Below are positions 54,006 to 63,187 of a stretch of DNA of 64,000 nt, piece by piece. Source of the stretch: Trabulsiella guamensis ATCC 49490 (GTDB lineage Bacteria > Pseudomonadota > Gammaproteobacteria > Enterobacterales > Enterobacteriaceae); NCBI RefSeq assembly GCF_000734965.1, contig NZ_JMTB01000085.1, positions 62,001 through 126,000 of the forward strand. Reading direction: 5' to 3'. How positions within the stretch are numbered: the stretch's first letter is position 1; each line of letters begins with the position of its first letter. The position numbers and the translations under genes were made by a program. Below the pieces are notes generated by a model. The model searched no databases. It was not told where the DNA came from and saw nothing but the letters and a program-made list of their open reading frames with translations.

Positions 54006-55046
54006 TCAGAAATCATAACGAAGCCCGACGATGAGCGCATCATCATTGGTTTTTTGGTTTTTATTGGCGAGCGATTTATCGTAAGTAAAAGATAACCAGG
54101 TATCTTTTGCTAACGTTAATTGCGTTTCCACCCGCCAGTCTTCTTTTTCAGCAATATCTTTATCATCTTCATTTAAAACACTATAACCACCCAGGAGTTT
54201 CACCTTGCCAAAGTTATAGGAAAGGAGTGAGTCGAATCCGTTATAGTTATTGTCGCTTTTATTATCACGAGAAATAGAGGTGCGTAATGCCGTTACTGCC
54301 AGCTCCCAGGCGTCGTAATTAAGCTGGAGTCCTCCCATGATTTGATCGTGCTGATTACGGCCATCCGTGGTCACAATACCGTCCTGGCGTTTGTAACGGC
54401 TGACGGCAATCGCTGGCGTAATTCTGACGTCGCCCACCCGGAATAACTTCCGGTAACTCGCCATGGCACCATAGTCCATGGTCTCATTGTCGCTGTTACC
54501 ATTACCGGTGACCCATGCCATCTGAATTTCGTTACCGGCAAATTTGGCATTCCACTGAACAGTGCCGTCCTGACGGTTGAACTGGTAAGAATCGTCAATC
54601 GTCGTAACGCCGTAGTTGTAGACGTTGGGAGTGAAATTCTTATATTTATCCGTCATTCGCATGACCTGATAAAGCGGGTTTTTCGTTCTTCCCGCGATCA
54701 CTTCACCCCAGGTTTTGTTCGACAAACCGATGTATGAGTAGCGGGCTTCCAGGTCACTGTCACCGGTATTGTTGTCGTTTTTCTCGGTACGAACCTGCCA
54801 TTCCAGGCGACCAACAACTTTGGTGTCAGGCAGGAACGTTAAATCTTTAGTGATATAAACGCCCAAACGACCGCCGAGATCGCTGCGCGTTTCGCTTCCT
54901 GCAAATGAGTTGTCACCGCTGGCAATAGTACCTTCGACACGCCCATAGATATCCAGTGTATTACCGTCTTTATCATAGACATTTAAGGCAAATGCAGAGG
55001 AGCTCATACCCATCAGTAATATTAGTGAATAGTGTTTTATTTTCAT
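54006..55046 (-). CDS. Gram-negative outer-membrane porin
   Basis: From ATG 55046, with GAGGG upstream, a 346-residue precursor. The signal peptide ends AFA and the mature part begins LNVYDKDGNTLDIYGRVEGTIASGD, ending LIVGLRYDF with C-terminal Phe. It belongs to the general 16-stranded porin fold but is clearly different from the OmpC-type porin at 50109. The conserved PEF loop signature is not evident, hinting at a specialised pore. It heads a two-gene unit with the SGNH hydrolase and is divergent from the lyase gene. Confidence 0.83.
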   Translation of the reverse strand: MKIKHYSLILLMGMSSSAFALNVYDKDGNTLDIYGRVEGTIASGDNSFAGSETRSDLGGRLGVYITKDLTFLPDTKVVGRLEWQVRTEKNDNNTGDSDLEARYSYIGLSNKTWGEVIAGRTKNPLYQVMRMTDKYKNFTPNVYNYGVTTIDDSYQFNRQDGTVQWNAKFAGNEIQMAWVTGNGNSDNETMDYGAMASYRKLFRVGDVRITPAIAVSRYKRQDGIVTTDGRNQHDQIMGGLQLNYDAWELAVTALRTSISRDNKSDNNYNGFDSLLSYNFGKVKLLGGYSVLNEDDKDIAEKEDWRVETQLTLAKDTWLSFTYDKSLANKNQKTNDDALIVGLRYDF

Positions 55047-55327
55047 ATTATCCCTCAAGCAACCCTCAAGGAAGCATTCACTTCCTGGTCATAAAAAGTT
55101 AACTGCGAGATAATTGTTCGTGAGAATGAATTAAGTCCGATATGGGAATTGTTTTTTCTCGCAATAAAATGTGATTATTCACGCATAAATATACCGCAGC
55201 ACTTTTCTGGATTAATTATTCCGCTATTTGCGAGCATAACTCGGTCGGGTTTTACTTTCACCTTGAAGATAATTTAAAAAATACCGTGAAACATATCGCA
55301 CTTTTACAGTCAAACAAACTTGATGTT

Positions 55328-55344
55328 GGGAATATCGCATTCCC
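55328..55344. promoter_or_regulatory. GGGAA-N7-TTCCC operator, copy 1
   Basis: GGGAATATCGCATTCCC, extended by a matching T/A pair. It lies 115-131 bp upstream of the lyase start and 34 bp from copy 2. Confidence 0.7.
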
Positions 55345-55361
55345 ATGTTCTCTTTTGCGAT

Positions 55362-55378
55362 GGGAATTGTATTTTCCC
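55362..55378. promoter_or_regulatory. GGGAA-N7-TTCCC operator, copy 2
   Basis: GGGAATTGTATTTTCCC, 81-97 bp upstream of the lyase start. The left half (ATGGGAATTGT) is repeated exactly in the near-copy at 55142 by the porin promoter. Confidence 0.7.
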
Positions 55379-55458
55379 CTATAAATTGCAACGCAGATCC
55401 CGCAAAATCAGTTAATCACTCTATTATTACGATGCTTTCATTACCGGAGAGGTACCGT

Positions 55459-56829
55459 ATGTACGGTAAGCAAACAACCGTATTTGATTCTGATCTCTAT
55501 TCCCCTCTGTTCACCGACGAACAGATGCGGGAAATATGGTCTGACGAAAATCTGATTCGCTGCTGGCTACGCTTTGAAGCGACGGTCGCGCGCATACAAA
55601 GTGAACTGGGGATCATCCCGGCGCAGGCAGCAGTTGAAATTGATCATGCCTGTCGCGACTTAACACTTGACTGGCCGGCATTAGCGCAGGGAACACAATC
55701 CGTGGGCATGGCAATTAAACCGCTGATCGATCAGATCGCGCGTTCCGGCACGCCACTGGTGAGTCAGTATCTCCATTGGGGATGTACAACCCAGGATTTA
55801 CTGGATTCCGGCCTGGCGATGCGGTTGCAGCAGACGCTTCAGTTGGTATACCAGCAACTGATTGACGTCGGCGAAGTGATGAAGAAGATGGCGCTGAAGC
55901 ACACCCGTACCGTGATGGTTGCACGAACCAATTCGGTAGATGCTTCCGCCACGACCTGGGGGTTACATGTTTCCGGTTATCTGGCTGAGGTGAACCGGCA
56001 TCTTGTCCGGCTTCAGCAGCTCTATCCCCGCGCCATCACCGGTCTGTTTGGTGGCGCGGTTGGAAATCTGGCCTCTGTAGGTACGCAGGGAATGCTGACG
56101 CGTCAGCGATTAATGCAGGCGTTGGGGTTGAACGTCCCCTGCGGCATAAACAACGCCAGCCAGGATGCCATTGTCGAGGTGGTGCAGTGCTTCGCGCTGA
56201 TTCACGGCACGCTGTGCCGCCTGGCAAATGATGTCGAAACCATGGGTCGCTCCCCCATTGCGGAAGTCATGGAAGGAGAAGGCGGTGGTGGTTCCAGTAC
56301 CATGCCTCATAAGGCGAATCCTCGCGCCAGCAATATGATTCAGACGCTGGCAAGAATGGGATGGATGTACGCCTCCGGCGCGCCCGCGATGCTGGATCAA
56401 CAGGATGTACGCGCGGCCTCCATGCGGGTATTGAACTGGACGATTATGCCTGAAGCATCAAACACCTTATCGGTCAGTCTGACACGTGCGGAAAAGCTCC
56501 TTTCGCATCTTATTGTTAATGAAGAGAGGATGCGCGCCAATTTTGCCTGCTCAAAGCATTTCATTATGTCCGAATCGCTGACGATGAAGCTTGCCGCTAA
56601 AATCGGTCGTGAGCCAGCCTATAACCTGGTAAAAACCCTCTTAATGCATGCAGACGGTGAGCAAAGTTTTATGGCGATTGTGCAGTCCAGTCCGGAGATC
56701 CTGGCCTCTTTATCTCAGAACGAGATCACTGAGGCCTGCGATCCACTTTCTTATATTGGCTGTAACGACGAATTGATCGCCGAAACCGTCGAAAGATTCG
56801 AGAGCATTAAGACAACCAGCATTGCCTGA
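55459..56829 (+). CDS. Fumarase/aspartase-superfamily lyase (adenylosuccinate lyase/CMLE-like)
   Basis: From ATG 55459 (GGAGAGG upstream) a 456-residue enzyme; an open frame to 55345 is not supported. The superfamily signature is GSSTMPHKANP (278-288), with HWGCTTQD (106-113) and the long helical core. Members split a C-N or C-O bond to release fumarate, or act as carboxymuconate cycloisomerases. The second conserved region reads ARTNSVDA, where relatives have R-T-H/W-x-Q, so the substrate probably differs from known ones. It is divergent from porin and hydrolase genes and followed by RpiR (convergent), DcuC-family and malic-enzyme genes, which suits a fumarate-yielding step. Confidence 0.82.
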   Translation: MYGKQTTVFDSDLYSPLFTDEQMREIWSDENLIRCWLRFEATVARIQSELGIIPAQAAVEIDHACRDLTLDWPALAQGTQSVGMAIKPLIDQIARSGTPLVSQYLHWGCTTQDLLDSGLAMRLQQTLQLVYQQLIDVGEVMKKMALKHTRTVMVARTNSVDASATTWGLHVSGYLAEVNRHLVRLQQLYPRAITGLFGGAVGNLASVGTQGMLTRQRLMQALGLNVPCGINNASQDAIVEVVQCFALIHGTLCRLANDVETMGRSPIAEVMEGEGGGGSSTMPHKANPRASNMIQTLARMGWMYASGAPAMLDQQDVRAASMRVLNWTIMPEASNTLSVSLTRAEKLLSHLIVNEERMRANFACSKHFIMSESLTMKLAAKIGREPAYNLVKTLLMHADGEQSFMAIVQSSPEILASLSQNEITEACDPLSYIGCNDELIAETVERFESIKTTSIA

Positions 56830-56838
56830 TAACACCCG

Positions 56839-56866
56839 GTCCTGATACTCAATCGGGTATCAGGAC
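56839..56866. terminator. Hairpin between the lyase and RpiR genes
   Basis: GTCCTGATAC pairs perfectly with GTATCAGGAC around an 8-nt loop. It overlaps the last codons of the convergent regulator gene and lacks a U-tract, so it is a probable but not classical terminator. Confidence 0.55.
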
Positions 56867-57741
56867 GCGGAGAAAGTTTCAAAGAAATCAAACAGCTCTT
56901 CCAGTTGAGCAAAATTGCCTTCACCTTCCCCTTTCTCATAAGCCAGATGCAAAACCAGCTCGATAAAGAAAAAACCAATAATTCTGCTTTGAAAAATGGA
57001 CTGTGCATCGCTTGGGACAACAAATTGCAGTTCACAAAATTTGCCATAAGGATTGGCTTCGGAATTGGTAATCAGCACGACGTTGGCATTTTTCTTTCTG
57101 AACCATTTCGCAATATTGAGCGCGACACGGTTAAAACGATAGTAAGAAAAAACAACAAGGACATCATCTTCTTTAATGTCCATCAGGCATTTAGGAAGTT
57201 CGCTAATGTCGGTGGGCAGCAGAGTGATGTTGCTGCGGAAGTACTTGAGTAAAGTACAAAAGTGAATCGCCATCGCATGAGATGAAGACGGCCCCACAGC
57301 ATAAATGTGCCGTTGGTCATTCAATACCAGTGTAATAAAATCATTTAAGTTGTCTATATTGATGCTGTTTTTAAATCCGGAAAAGAGGGAAGATACCCGG
57401 TGCGTAAATTCGCCAACAATATGCTCAGTCGTAATGGCACCCTTGTTCCGCTGGCGGATGTTTTTTTCAAAAGGTGCTGAGATTTTATTCTCAGACAGAG
57501 TTGTATCAAGCGCCCTTCTGAAGGCGGCGTAGCCGGTAAACCCTACTTTATTCAGAAAGCGGCCTATTGTCGCCTTACTCACCGCCGCATTTTGTGAAAG
57601 ATCGACAATGCCATGATAGGGCAGCTCATTAAAATGTTTGTTAATATATTCATTAAGTCGACATTCTGATTCTGTTAACTCGCCAATACTTTTTGTTAAC
57701 GTATTATACTCATCAAGACTCAGTGTTCTTTTTCTGTACAT
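56860..57741 (-). CDS. RpiR-family transcriptional regulator with SIS domain
   Basis: From ATG 57741 a 293-residue regulator; GTG 57750 is a poorer start. The N-terminal HTH (LSQNAAVSKATIGRFLNKVGFTGYAAFRRAL, about 45-80) is followed by a SIS domain (IYAVGPSSSHAMAIHFCTLL, about 145-165; VLVVFSYYRFNRVALNIAKW). SIS domains usually sense phosphosugars, although the ligand here is unknown. It lies between the lyase and DcuC-family genes, pointing left, and two control regions around it share GGGAA-N7-TTCCC palindromes, so it probably regulates the whole 53225-61083 segment. Confidence 0.87.
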   Translation of the reverse strand: MYRKRTLSLDEYNTLTKSIGELTESECRLNEYINKHFNELPYHGIVDLSQNAAVSKATIGRFLNKVGFTGYAAFRRALDTTLSENKISAPFEKNIRQRNKGAITTEHIVGEFTHRVSSLFSGFKNSINIDNLNDFITLVLNDQRHIYAVGPSSSHAMAIHFCTLLKYFRSNITLLPTDISELPKCLMDIKEDDVLVVFSYYRFNRVALNIAKWFRKKNANVVLITNSEANPYGKFCELQFVVPSDAQSIFQSRIIGFFFIELVLHLAYEKGEGEGNFAQLEELFDFFETFSAS

Positions 57742-57899
57742 ACAGGCCACCCAGAGGCTATTATATTACAGGGTTGTTATAAGGGAATAGTCTGTAAGCG
57801 TCAATTACGTCACAGGCATTAATATTAACTGTTTTCCAGAATTTCTTCATTTCATCACCCGGATGCAGATAAGATGCGATCCTTCTCACAAAAAAAACC

Positions 57900-57916
57900 G
57901 GGAAATGACCTTTCCC
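57900..57916. promoter_or_regulatory. GGGAA-N7-TTCCC operator, copy 3
   Basis: GGGAAATGACCTTTCCC lies 88-104 bp before the dcuC-family start and about 160 bp before the rpiR-type start. An A-run to its left would also make it look like a terminator on the leftward strand, but no upstream leftward gene exists to terminate. Confidence 0.65.
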
Positions 57917-58004
57917 GTATTTTGCTTCAGTACCAATGATTAGTATTGAGTCTCCACGTTAAAACGCTTAACTCAGTGATTATCGCGCATTAGGGATTTC
58001 TATT

Positions 58005-59372
58005 ATGACAGCGTTTATTATAGCAATAGTGATAACAGTAATTGCCGCCTGGCTCATTGTTAAAAATTATCAGCCGCAAACTGTTTTATTACTCGCGGGG
58101 TTAGCATTACTCACCGTGACGGTTCTGTTTTTTCCTGAAAATAGTATTTTGTACGACAAAGCAAAATCAACAGGATCCACCTGGCTGGATATCTTCAGCT
58201 TTGCCAAAGAATCGCTGACTACCCAAATTGCGGGCATTGGTTTGATCATCATGGCCGCCGGGGGATTTGCCAGTTATATGGATCACATTAAAGCCTCGAA
58301 TGCGATGGTGAATATGTGCATTCGTCCGTTACAAGTGATCAAAGCGCCTTATCTTATCCTCGCGCTGGGTTATATCTGTGCGCAGTTATTGCATGTGGCT
58401 ATCTCCAGCGCTGCTGGTTTAGCCATGTTATTGCTGGTCACCTTCTTCCCCGTACTGGTGCGCCTGGGCGTGAGTAAAGCCTCTGCGGCTGCCATGATCG
58501 GTCTGTGCGCATTTATGGATCTTGGCCCGGCCGTCGGAACGGCTAACCTGGCCGCGAAACATGCCGGAATGGAAAGCGCGATTTACTTTGCCCATTATCA
58601 AATGCCCGTGGCGGCAGTCGTCATGCTGGCGGTTGCGGTGGTAATTTTCTTCACGGCGAAATATTTCGATAAAAAAGACGGCTTTGTGCCTGGCGTGCAG
58701 GAGGTTGCTGCGCAGGAAGAAGAAGGGCGCAAGGCGCCGGTGATATATGCGCTTCTCCCTGTTTTACCTGTAGTACTTGTGCTGGTGTTCAGCCCGCTGC
58801 TGATCACATCAGTCAAAATTGATGTGGTCACAGCGATGATTTTAGGCGCCATCGTCGCCTTCTTCTTTGAGCTGGTAACTACACGTGATTTCCGCACCTG
58901 CTGCAAAGGCTTACAGGCATTCTTTAAAGGCATGGGAAGCATGTTTACCAGCATCGTGTCCCTGCTGGTCTGCGCGGATATCTACGCCCAGGGGCTGCAA
59001 AAAATCGGTGCGGTGGATTATCTCCTGCAATCGGTACAAAACGCCGGCTTAGGCTTCACCAGTATGACCCTGGTGATGACAGCGCTGGTAGGCATTACCG
59101 CGGTTCTGACCGGTTCCGGCGTGGCGGCATTCTTCTCCTTCTCCGGGCTGGCGCCATCGATTGCGGCAAAATTTGGTGAAAGCGCCGTCAATATGATCCT
59201 GCCGATGCAGCTGATGGCGGGCATGGGTCGCGCCATTTCACCGGTTGCTGGCATCATTATCGCCGTCAGTAAAGCGGGGGAATGTTCGCCGTTTATGATC
59301 GTCAGAAGAACATTGCTTCCGGCGCTGGCAGGTATTGTCGCCATGTTAATTGCCAACTACGTCCTGATTTAA
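58005..59372 (+). CDS. DcuC-family C4-dicarboxylate transporter
   Basis: A 455-residue inner-membrane protein with about twelve transmembrane segments, in the DcuC family ([74 protein letters not shown]). DcuC-type carriers exchange fumarate, succinate or malate, mainly anaerobically. It begins the unit with the malic-enzyme gene 16 bp later. Beside a fumarase-superfamily lyase, export of succinate or uptake of fumarate/malate is plausible. Confidence 0.87.
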   Translation: MTAFIIAIVITVIAAWLIVKNYQPQTVLLLAGLALLTVTVLFFPENSILYDKAKSTGSTWLDIFSFAKESLTTQIAGIGLIIMAAGGFASYMDHIKASNAMVNMCIRPLQVIKAPYLILALGYICAQLLHVAISSAAGLAMLLLVTFFPVLVRLGVSKASAAAMIGLCAFMDLGPAVGTANLAAKHAGMESAIYFAHYQMPVAAVVMLAVAVVIFFTAKYFDKKDGFVPGVQEVAAQEEEGRKAPVIYALLPVLPVVLVLVFSPLLITSVKIDVVTAMILGAIVAFFFELVTTRDFRTCCKGLQAFFKGMGSMFTSIVSLLVCADIYAQGLQKIGAVDYLLQSVQNAGLGFTSMTLVMTALVGITAVLTGSGVAAFFSFSGLAPSIAAKFGESAVNMILPMQLMAGMGRAISPVAGIIIAVSKAGECSPFMIVRRTLLPALAGIVAMLIANYVLI

Positions 59373-59388
59373 ATTTCTGCTGATAACA

Positions 59389-61083
59389 ATGGATAGCAAC
59401 GTGAGAGACGATGTGTTGTACGTCCCGTTTACGGGCAAGTTGTTACTGGAATCACCGCTACTGAATAAGGGAAGCAGTTTTACCCGGCAAGAGCGAAATG
59501 ATTTTAATCTCAATGGATTACTGCCCAGCGCCATTGAAAATATCGATGAACAGGCTGAACGTGCTTATCAGCAGTATCAGGACGCTGAATCCGATAACGC
59601 CCGGCATATTTACCTGCGAAATATTCAGGATACGAACGAGACGCTGTTTTATCATCTCCTGAAAAAGCACCTGCCGGAGATGTTGCCGATTATTTATACC
59701 CCGGTGGTGGGTGCTGCCTGTGAAAAATTCTCCGGGATCTACCGCCGGGCCAGAGGGGTATTTATCTCATGGCCCGATCGCGACCGTATTGACGATATCC
59801 TGCATGACATCCCGCGCCATGATGTCAGCGTTATTGTCGTCACGGACGGAGAGCGGATCCTCGGTCTGGGTGACCTCGGCGTCGGCGGAATGGGCATTCC
59901 TATTGGTAAACTGTCGCTCTACACCGTCTGCGGCGGCGTGAATCCGGCGCAGACGCTCCCCATTATGCTGGATGTCGGCACCAACAATCCGCAGTTACTG
60001 GACGATCCCCGCTACATCGGCTGGCGACACCCGCGTATTACCGGTGAGGAATATTTCGCCTTTATCGACATGTTCATCGCCGCCGTTAAACGCCGATGGC
60101 CCGATGTGTTGTTGCAGTTTGAGGATTTTGCCCAGCATACCGCGGTTCCTCTGCTGCATCGCTATCGGGATGCATTATGCTGCTTCAATGATGATATCCA
60201 GGGAACCGCCTCCGTTGCGCTGGCGACAATCTTAGCGGCCTGTCGCAGTAGTCAGCGCGATTTCAGTCAACAGCCGATTGTGATTGTTGGCGCCGGGGCG
60301 GCAGGCTGCGGCATCGCCCGGCATCTTATCGCCTGCCGGGTGGCTGAAGGAATGCACGTTGATGAAGCCAGCAAAACCATTTTTATGGTGGATCGTGATG
60401 GTCTGGTGATGACCACAACCCCATCACTGGCCGATTTTCAGACGCCACTGGCACAGCCTCCCGAATGGCTGGCTGACTGGAAATACACTGGCGCGACACC
60501 GTCGTTGCTTGAGGTGATTCACCATGCAAAACCCACCATCATGCTGGGGGTGTCTGGCCAGGCAGGGTTGTTTACCGAAGAGGTGATACGCACAATGTAT
60601 CGTCACTGCGAACGCCCGATCATTCTGCCGCTGTCTAACCCAACGTCCAGAATGGAGGCTCACCCGGAAGATATTCTTCACTGGACCGGGGGACAGGCGA
60701 TCATTGCCACGGGTAGTCCTTGTGAACCTGTGGATTATGCCGGACGTACTATCCCGATATCGCAATGCAATAACGTTTATATCTTCCCGGCGATAGGGCT
60801 GGGCTCACTGGCCAGTGGCGCGAAAAGGATAACGGAAGCGATGCTGATGGCGGCGAGTCGTGCGCTTGCAGAGGTTTCGCCACTGGTTTGTCATGGTACT
60901 GGCGGGTTACTGCCGGAAATCAGTACGATCTGCGAAATCACCCGTCACATCGCTTTTGCGGTAGGCAAAGCAGCGCAGCAGTCTGGCGTGGCAAATAAGA
61001 TGGATGACGATGCCCTGCACCAGCGTATTACCGCGCACTTCTGGTTACCGGAGTATCGGCCTTATAAACGACGGGCAATCTGA
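59389..61083 (+). CDS. NAD-dependent malic enzyme (MaeA/SfcA-like)
   Basis: A 564-residue malic enzyme, the length of E. coli MaeA but clearly diverged from it, so probably a second copy. Key segments: [57 protein letters not shown], the metal-binding LLQFEDFAQ and FNDDIQGT, and the NAD-binding [12 protein letters not shown]. It converts malate to pyruvate, CO2 and NADH. Its place behind a DcuC-family gene suggests that C4-dicarboxylate is moved to pyruvate. A strong terminator follows. Confidence 0.9.
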   Translation: MDSNVRDDVLYVPFTGKLLLESPLLNKGSSFTRQERNDFNLNGLLPSAIENIDEQAERAYQQYQDAESDNARHIYLRNIQDTNETLFYHLLKKHLPEMLPIIYTPVVGAACEKFSGIYRRARGVFISWPDRDRIDDILHDIPRHDVSVIVVTDGERILGLGDLGVGGMGIPIGKLSLYTVCGGVNPAQTLPIMLDVGTNNPQLLDDPRYIGWRHPRITGEEYFAFIDMFIAAVKRRWPDVLLQFEDFAQHTAVPLLHRYRDALCCFNDDIQGTASVALATILAACRSSQRDFSQQPIVIVGAGAAGCGIARHLIACRVAEGMHVDEASKTIFMVDRDGLVMTTTPSLADFQTPLAQPPEWLADWKYTGATPSLLEVIHHAKPTIMLGVSGQAGLFTEEVIRTMYRHCERPIILPLSNPTSRMEAHPEDILHWTGGQAIIATGSPCEPVDYAGRTIPISQCNNVYIFPAIGLGSLASGAKRITEAMLMAASRALAEVSPLVCHGTGGLLPEISTICEITRHIAFAVGKAAQQSGVANKMDDDALHQRITAHFWLPEYRPYKRRAI

Positions 61084-61104
61084 ATCCTGTCTAAAGAGAA
61101 AAGT

Positions 61105-61138
61105 ATCCGCTTTCGTCAGGCACGAAAGCGGATTTTTT
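61105..61138. terminator. Intrinsic terminator after the malic-enzyme gene
   Basis: ATCCGCTTTCGT pairs perfectly with ACGAAAGCGGAT around CAGGC, followed by TTTTTT on the rightward strand. The convergent LysR gene ends at its edge. Confidence 0.92.
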
Positions 61139-62024
61139 ATTCACCACGCAGGATCTGGCGGAAATGGGAGACCAGCGGACGCTGGTTGGCTTTATGCCAG
61201 GCGGCCCATAATTGCGTAGAATAATTCATCCACGCTAATTCACGTAATACCACCCCTTCCGGCGCATTATGACGCAGGCTATGTTGAATCAATGCCAGAC
61301 CTAATCCTGCCGCCACCAGACCTAATGCCGTTAGCGGTTCACCGGCTTCCAGACGAATATCAGGGTTAAATCCGGATTTGACACAGGCGGCGACAAAATC
61401 ATCACGCGAGTGGGCATCGTCGTTATGAATCACCGCAATCCATTGCTGATCAGCCAGGTGTTGCGCGACCAGGTTTTCCTCCTGCGCCAGAGGATGGTTT
61501 TGCGGTAAAGCCAGCAACATACGATCATCCAGAACCTGGATGTATTCCAGATCCTGTTCGCTGTCGGCAGGCGGCGTATCAACCAGTGAAAAATCAAGGC
61601 TACGCTGGCGTAAGCCTTCAATCTGGGTGGCTGGAGGCTGGCTGTACAGCGCGATATGCACATCCGGCCGTGACGTGCGCAAGGTACGCAACGCGGTAGA
61701 AAGCACGCCGGAATGCATGGCGTTTTCAATGTAACCAATACACAACCCGCCATCTTCACCCCGTCCCAGACGTTTACCTAACGACTCCAGACGATTGGCA
61801 TGCGTCAGCAACGAACGCGTTTCTGCGAGGAATGTCTGCCCGTCAGCCGTCAGGCGGATGCGCTGTTGGTTACGCTCAAACAGCATTAATCCCAGACGTT
61901 CTTCCAGCTGCGCAATCTGGCGGCTTAGCGGCGATTGCGAAATATGGAGCCGCTCGGCGGCACGTCCCACGTGCTCCTCTTCTGCGACTACCATGAAGTA
62001 TTTAAGTTGGCGTAAATCGATCAT
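61137..62024 (-). CDS. LysR-family transcriptional regulator
   Basis: From ATG 62024 (MIDLRQLKYFMVVAEEEHVGRAAERLHISQSPLSRQ) a 295-residue regulator; an open frame to 62117 is not supported. It is divergent from the aldo-keto reductase gene across 133 bp that contain an ACTTAA/TTAAGT dyad and a CRP box. It likely controls the reductase/dehydrogenase pair; inducer unknown. Confidence 0.88.
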   Translation of the reverse strand: MIDLRQLKYFMVVAEEEHVGRAAERLHISQSPLSRQIAQLEERLGLMLFERNQQRIRLTADGQTFLAETRSLLTHANRLESLGKRLGRGEDGGLCIGYIENAMHSGVLSTALRTLRTSRPDVHIALYSQPPATQIEGLRQRSLDFSLVDTPPADSEQDLEYIQVLDDRMLLALPQNHPLAQEENLVAQHLADQQWIAVIHNDDAHSRDDFVAACVKSGFNPDIRLEAGEPLTALGLVAAGLGLALIQHSLRHNAPEGVVLRELAWMNYSTQLWAAWHKANQRPLVSHFRQILRGE

Positions 62025-62039
62025 GTCAGACCTCAAAGG

Positions 62040-62071
62040 ACTTAAGTTAGACCAATTATGTCCTGTTAAGT
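62040..62071. promoter_or_regulatory. Candidate LysR operator dyad
   Basis: ACTTAA (62040-62045) and TTAAGT (62066-62071) form an interrupted dyad just upstream of the LysR start, where such regulators usually bind. Confidence 0.4.
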
Positions 62072-62089
62072 CACAACAGCGCAAGGTAT

Positions 62090-62105
62090 TGTGATCCACG
62101 TCACA
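62090..62105. promoter_or_regulatory. Consensus CRP box
   Basis: TGTGATCCACGTCACA is a perfect TGTGA-N6-TCACA site, centred about 60 bp before the aldo-keto reductase start and 74 bp from the LysR start. Confidence 0.8.
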
Positions 62106-62157
62106 GGGCGAAAGCACAAAAACGCCCGAACTGAACCCGAATTAAAGAGGACATCTT

Positions 62158-63168
62158 ATGAGCATTAAAAATTTACTTCCCGGTAAAATCGGCTTAGGCG
62201 GCGCACCGCTCGGCAACATGTACCGTGCCATTCCGGAAGAAGAAGCCCACGCTACCGTGAGCGAAGCCTGGAACCTGGGCGTGCGTTATTTTGATACCGC
62301 GCCGCTGTATGGCTCCGGCCTTTCTGAAATCCGCATGGGCGAAGCGCTGTCTCAGTACCCACGCGATGAATACGTTTTAAGCAGCAAAGTTGGTCGCATC
62401 ATGCTGGACGAAATGGAAGATCCGGCAAAACGAGATTTCGGTGAAAAAGGTGGCCTGTTCGAACATGGCCTGAAAAACAAAATTCTGAATGATTATTCTG
62501 CCGACGCCACGCTGCGCTCAATTGAAGACAGTCTGAAGCGTCTGAAAACAGACCGTCTGGATATCGTCTGGATCCACGATCCGGCGCAGGATTTCTACGG
62601 TGACAGCTGGCTGGAGCAGTTCAATATTGCCCGTACCGGTGCGTTTCGTGCGCTGACACGGTTGCGTGACGAAGGCGTGATCAAAGCCTGGGGACTGGGC
62701 GTGAACCGCGTCGAACCCTGCGAACTGACGCTGGCGCTTGATGAGCCGAAGCCGGATGCGTTCCTGCTGGCGGGTCGTTATTCCCTGCTGGATCACAAAC
62801 GTGCACTGCAACGTCTGATGCCAGAAGCGCTGGAACACAACGTTGATATCGTCGTCGGCGGCCCTTACAGCTCCGGCGTGCTGGCAGGCGGTGAGCACTT
62901 TGAATATCAGAAAGCCTCCCCGGCCATTCAGCAGAAAGTGGCGCAAATTAACGCCATTGCCGCGCGTTTCAACGTTGATGTAAAAGCAGCAGCGTTGCAG
63001 TTCTCGCTGGCAAACCCGGCAGTCGCGGCAGTGATCCCTGGCTCCAGCCGTCCTGGCCGTATGGCGGAAGATCTGGCGGCACTGAATGCGCACATTCCGG
63101 CTGAATTCTGGGCGGAAATGCGCCGTCAGGATCTGGTTGCGGAAAACGCCCCGCTGCCGACCCGTTAA
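62158..63168 (+). CDS. Aldo/keto reductase (D-threo-aldose 1-dehydrogenase / L-fucose dehydrogenase type)
   Basis: A 336-residue TIM-barrel oxidoreductase with AGAGG upstream. Tetrad segments are RYFDTAPLYGSG (Asp, Tyr), VLSSKVGR (Lys) and DIVWIHDP (His). The opening IGLGGAPLGNMYRAIPEEEA is typical of the L-fucose dehydrogenase and pyridoxal 4-dehydrogenase group, which oxidise sugars or pyridoxal with NAD(P)+. It forms a two-gene unit with the short-chain dehydrogenase 19 bp downstream. The CRP box upstream favours a carbon-source role, such as aldose oxidation to lactone. Confidence 0.85.
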   Translation: MSIKNLLPGKIGLGGAPLGNMYRAIPEEEAHATVSEAWNLGVRYFDTAPLYGSGLSEIRMGEALSQYPRDEYVLSSKVGRIMLDEMEDPAKRDFGEKGGLFEHGLKNKILNDYSADATLRSIEDSLKRLKTDRLDIVWIHDPAQDFYGDSWLEQFNIARTGAFRALTRLRDEGVIKAWGLGVNRVEPCELTLALDEPKPDAFLLAGRYSLLDHKRALQRLMPEALEHNVDIVVGGPYSSGVLAGGEHFEYQKASPAIQQKVAQINAIAARFNVDVKAAALQFSLANPAVAAVIPGSSRPGRMAEDLAALNAHIPAEFWAEMRRQDLVAENAPLPTR

Positions 63169-63187
63169 TCTACAGAGCGAGAAAATA

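Larger units (their letters stand above)
55047..55458. promoter_or_regulatory. Divergent control region (porin/hydrolase versus lyase)
   Basis: 412 bp without a gene. It contains three copies of one palindrome family: GGGAATTGTTTTTTCTC at 55144-55160 (one mismatch), and two perfect GGGAA-N7-TTCCC sites at 55328-55344 and 55362-55378. The first is near the porin promoter, the other two near the lyase promoter. The same palindrome appears once more before the dcuC-family gene. Confidence 0.75.

Noticed and set aside
55142-55208. Possible CRP box in the porin/lyase control region (TGTGA..TCACG near 55171)
   Set aside because: The half-sites are 4 bp apart instead of 6, so it does not fit CRP.
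57889-57917. Leftward-reading intrinsic terminator for an unseen small RNA
   Set aside because: The stem plus a U-run looks like a terminator, but no leftward gene or promoter is evident upstream, and the same GGGAA-N7-TTCCC palindrome recurs at two other sites, so an operator explains it better. A small RNA is not excluded.
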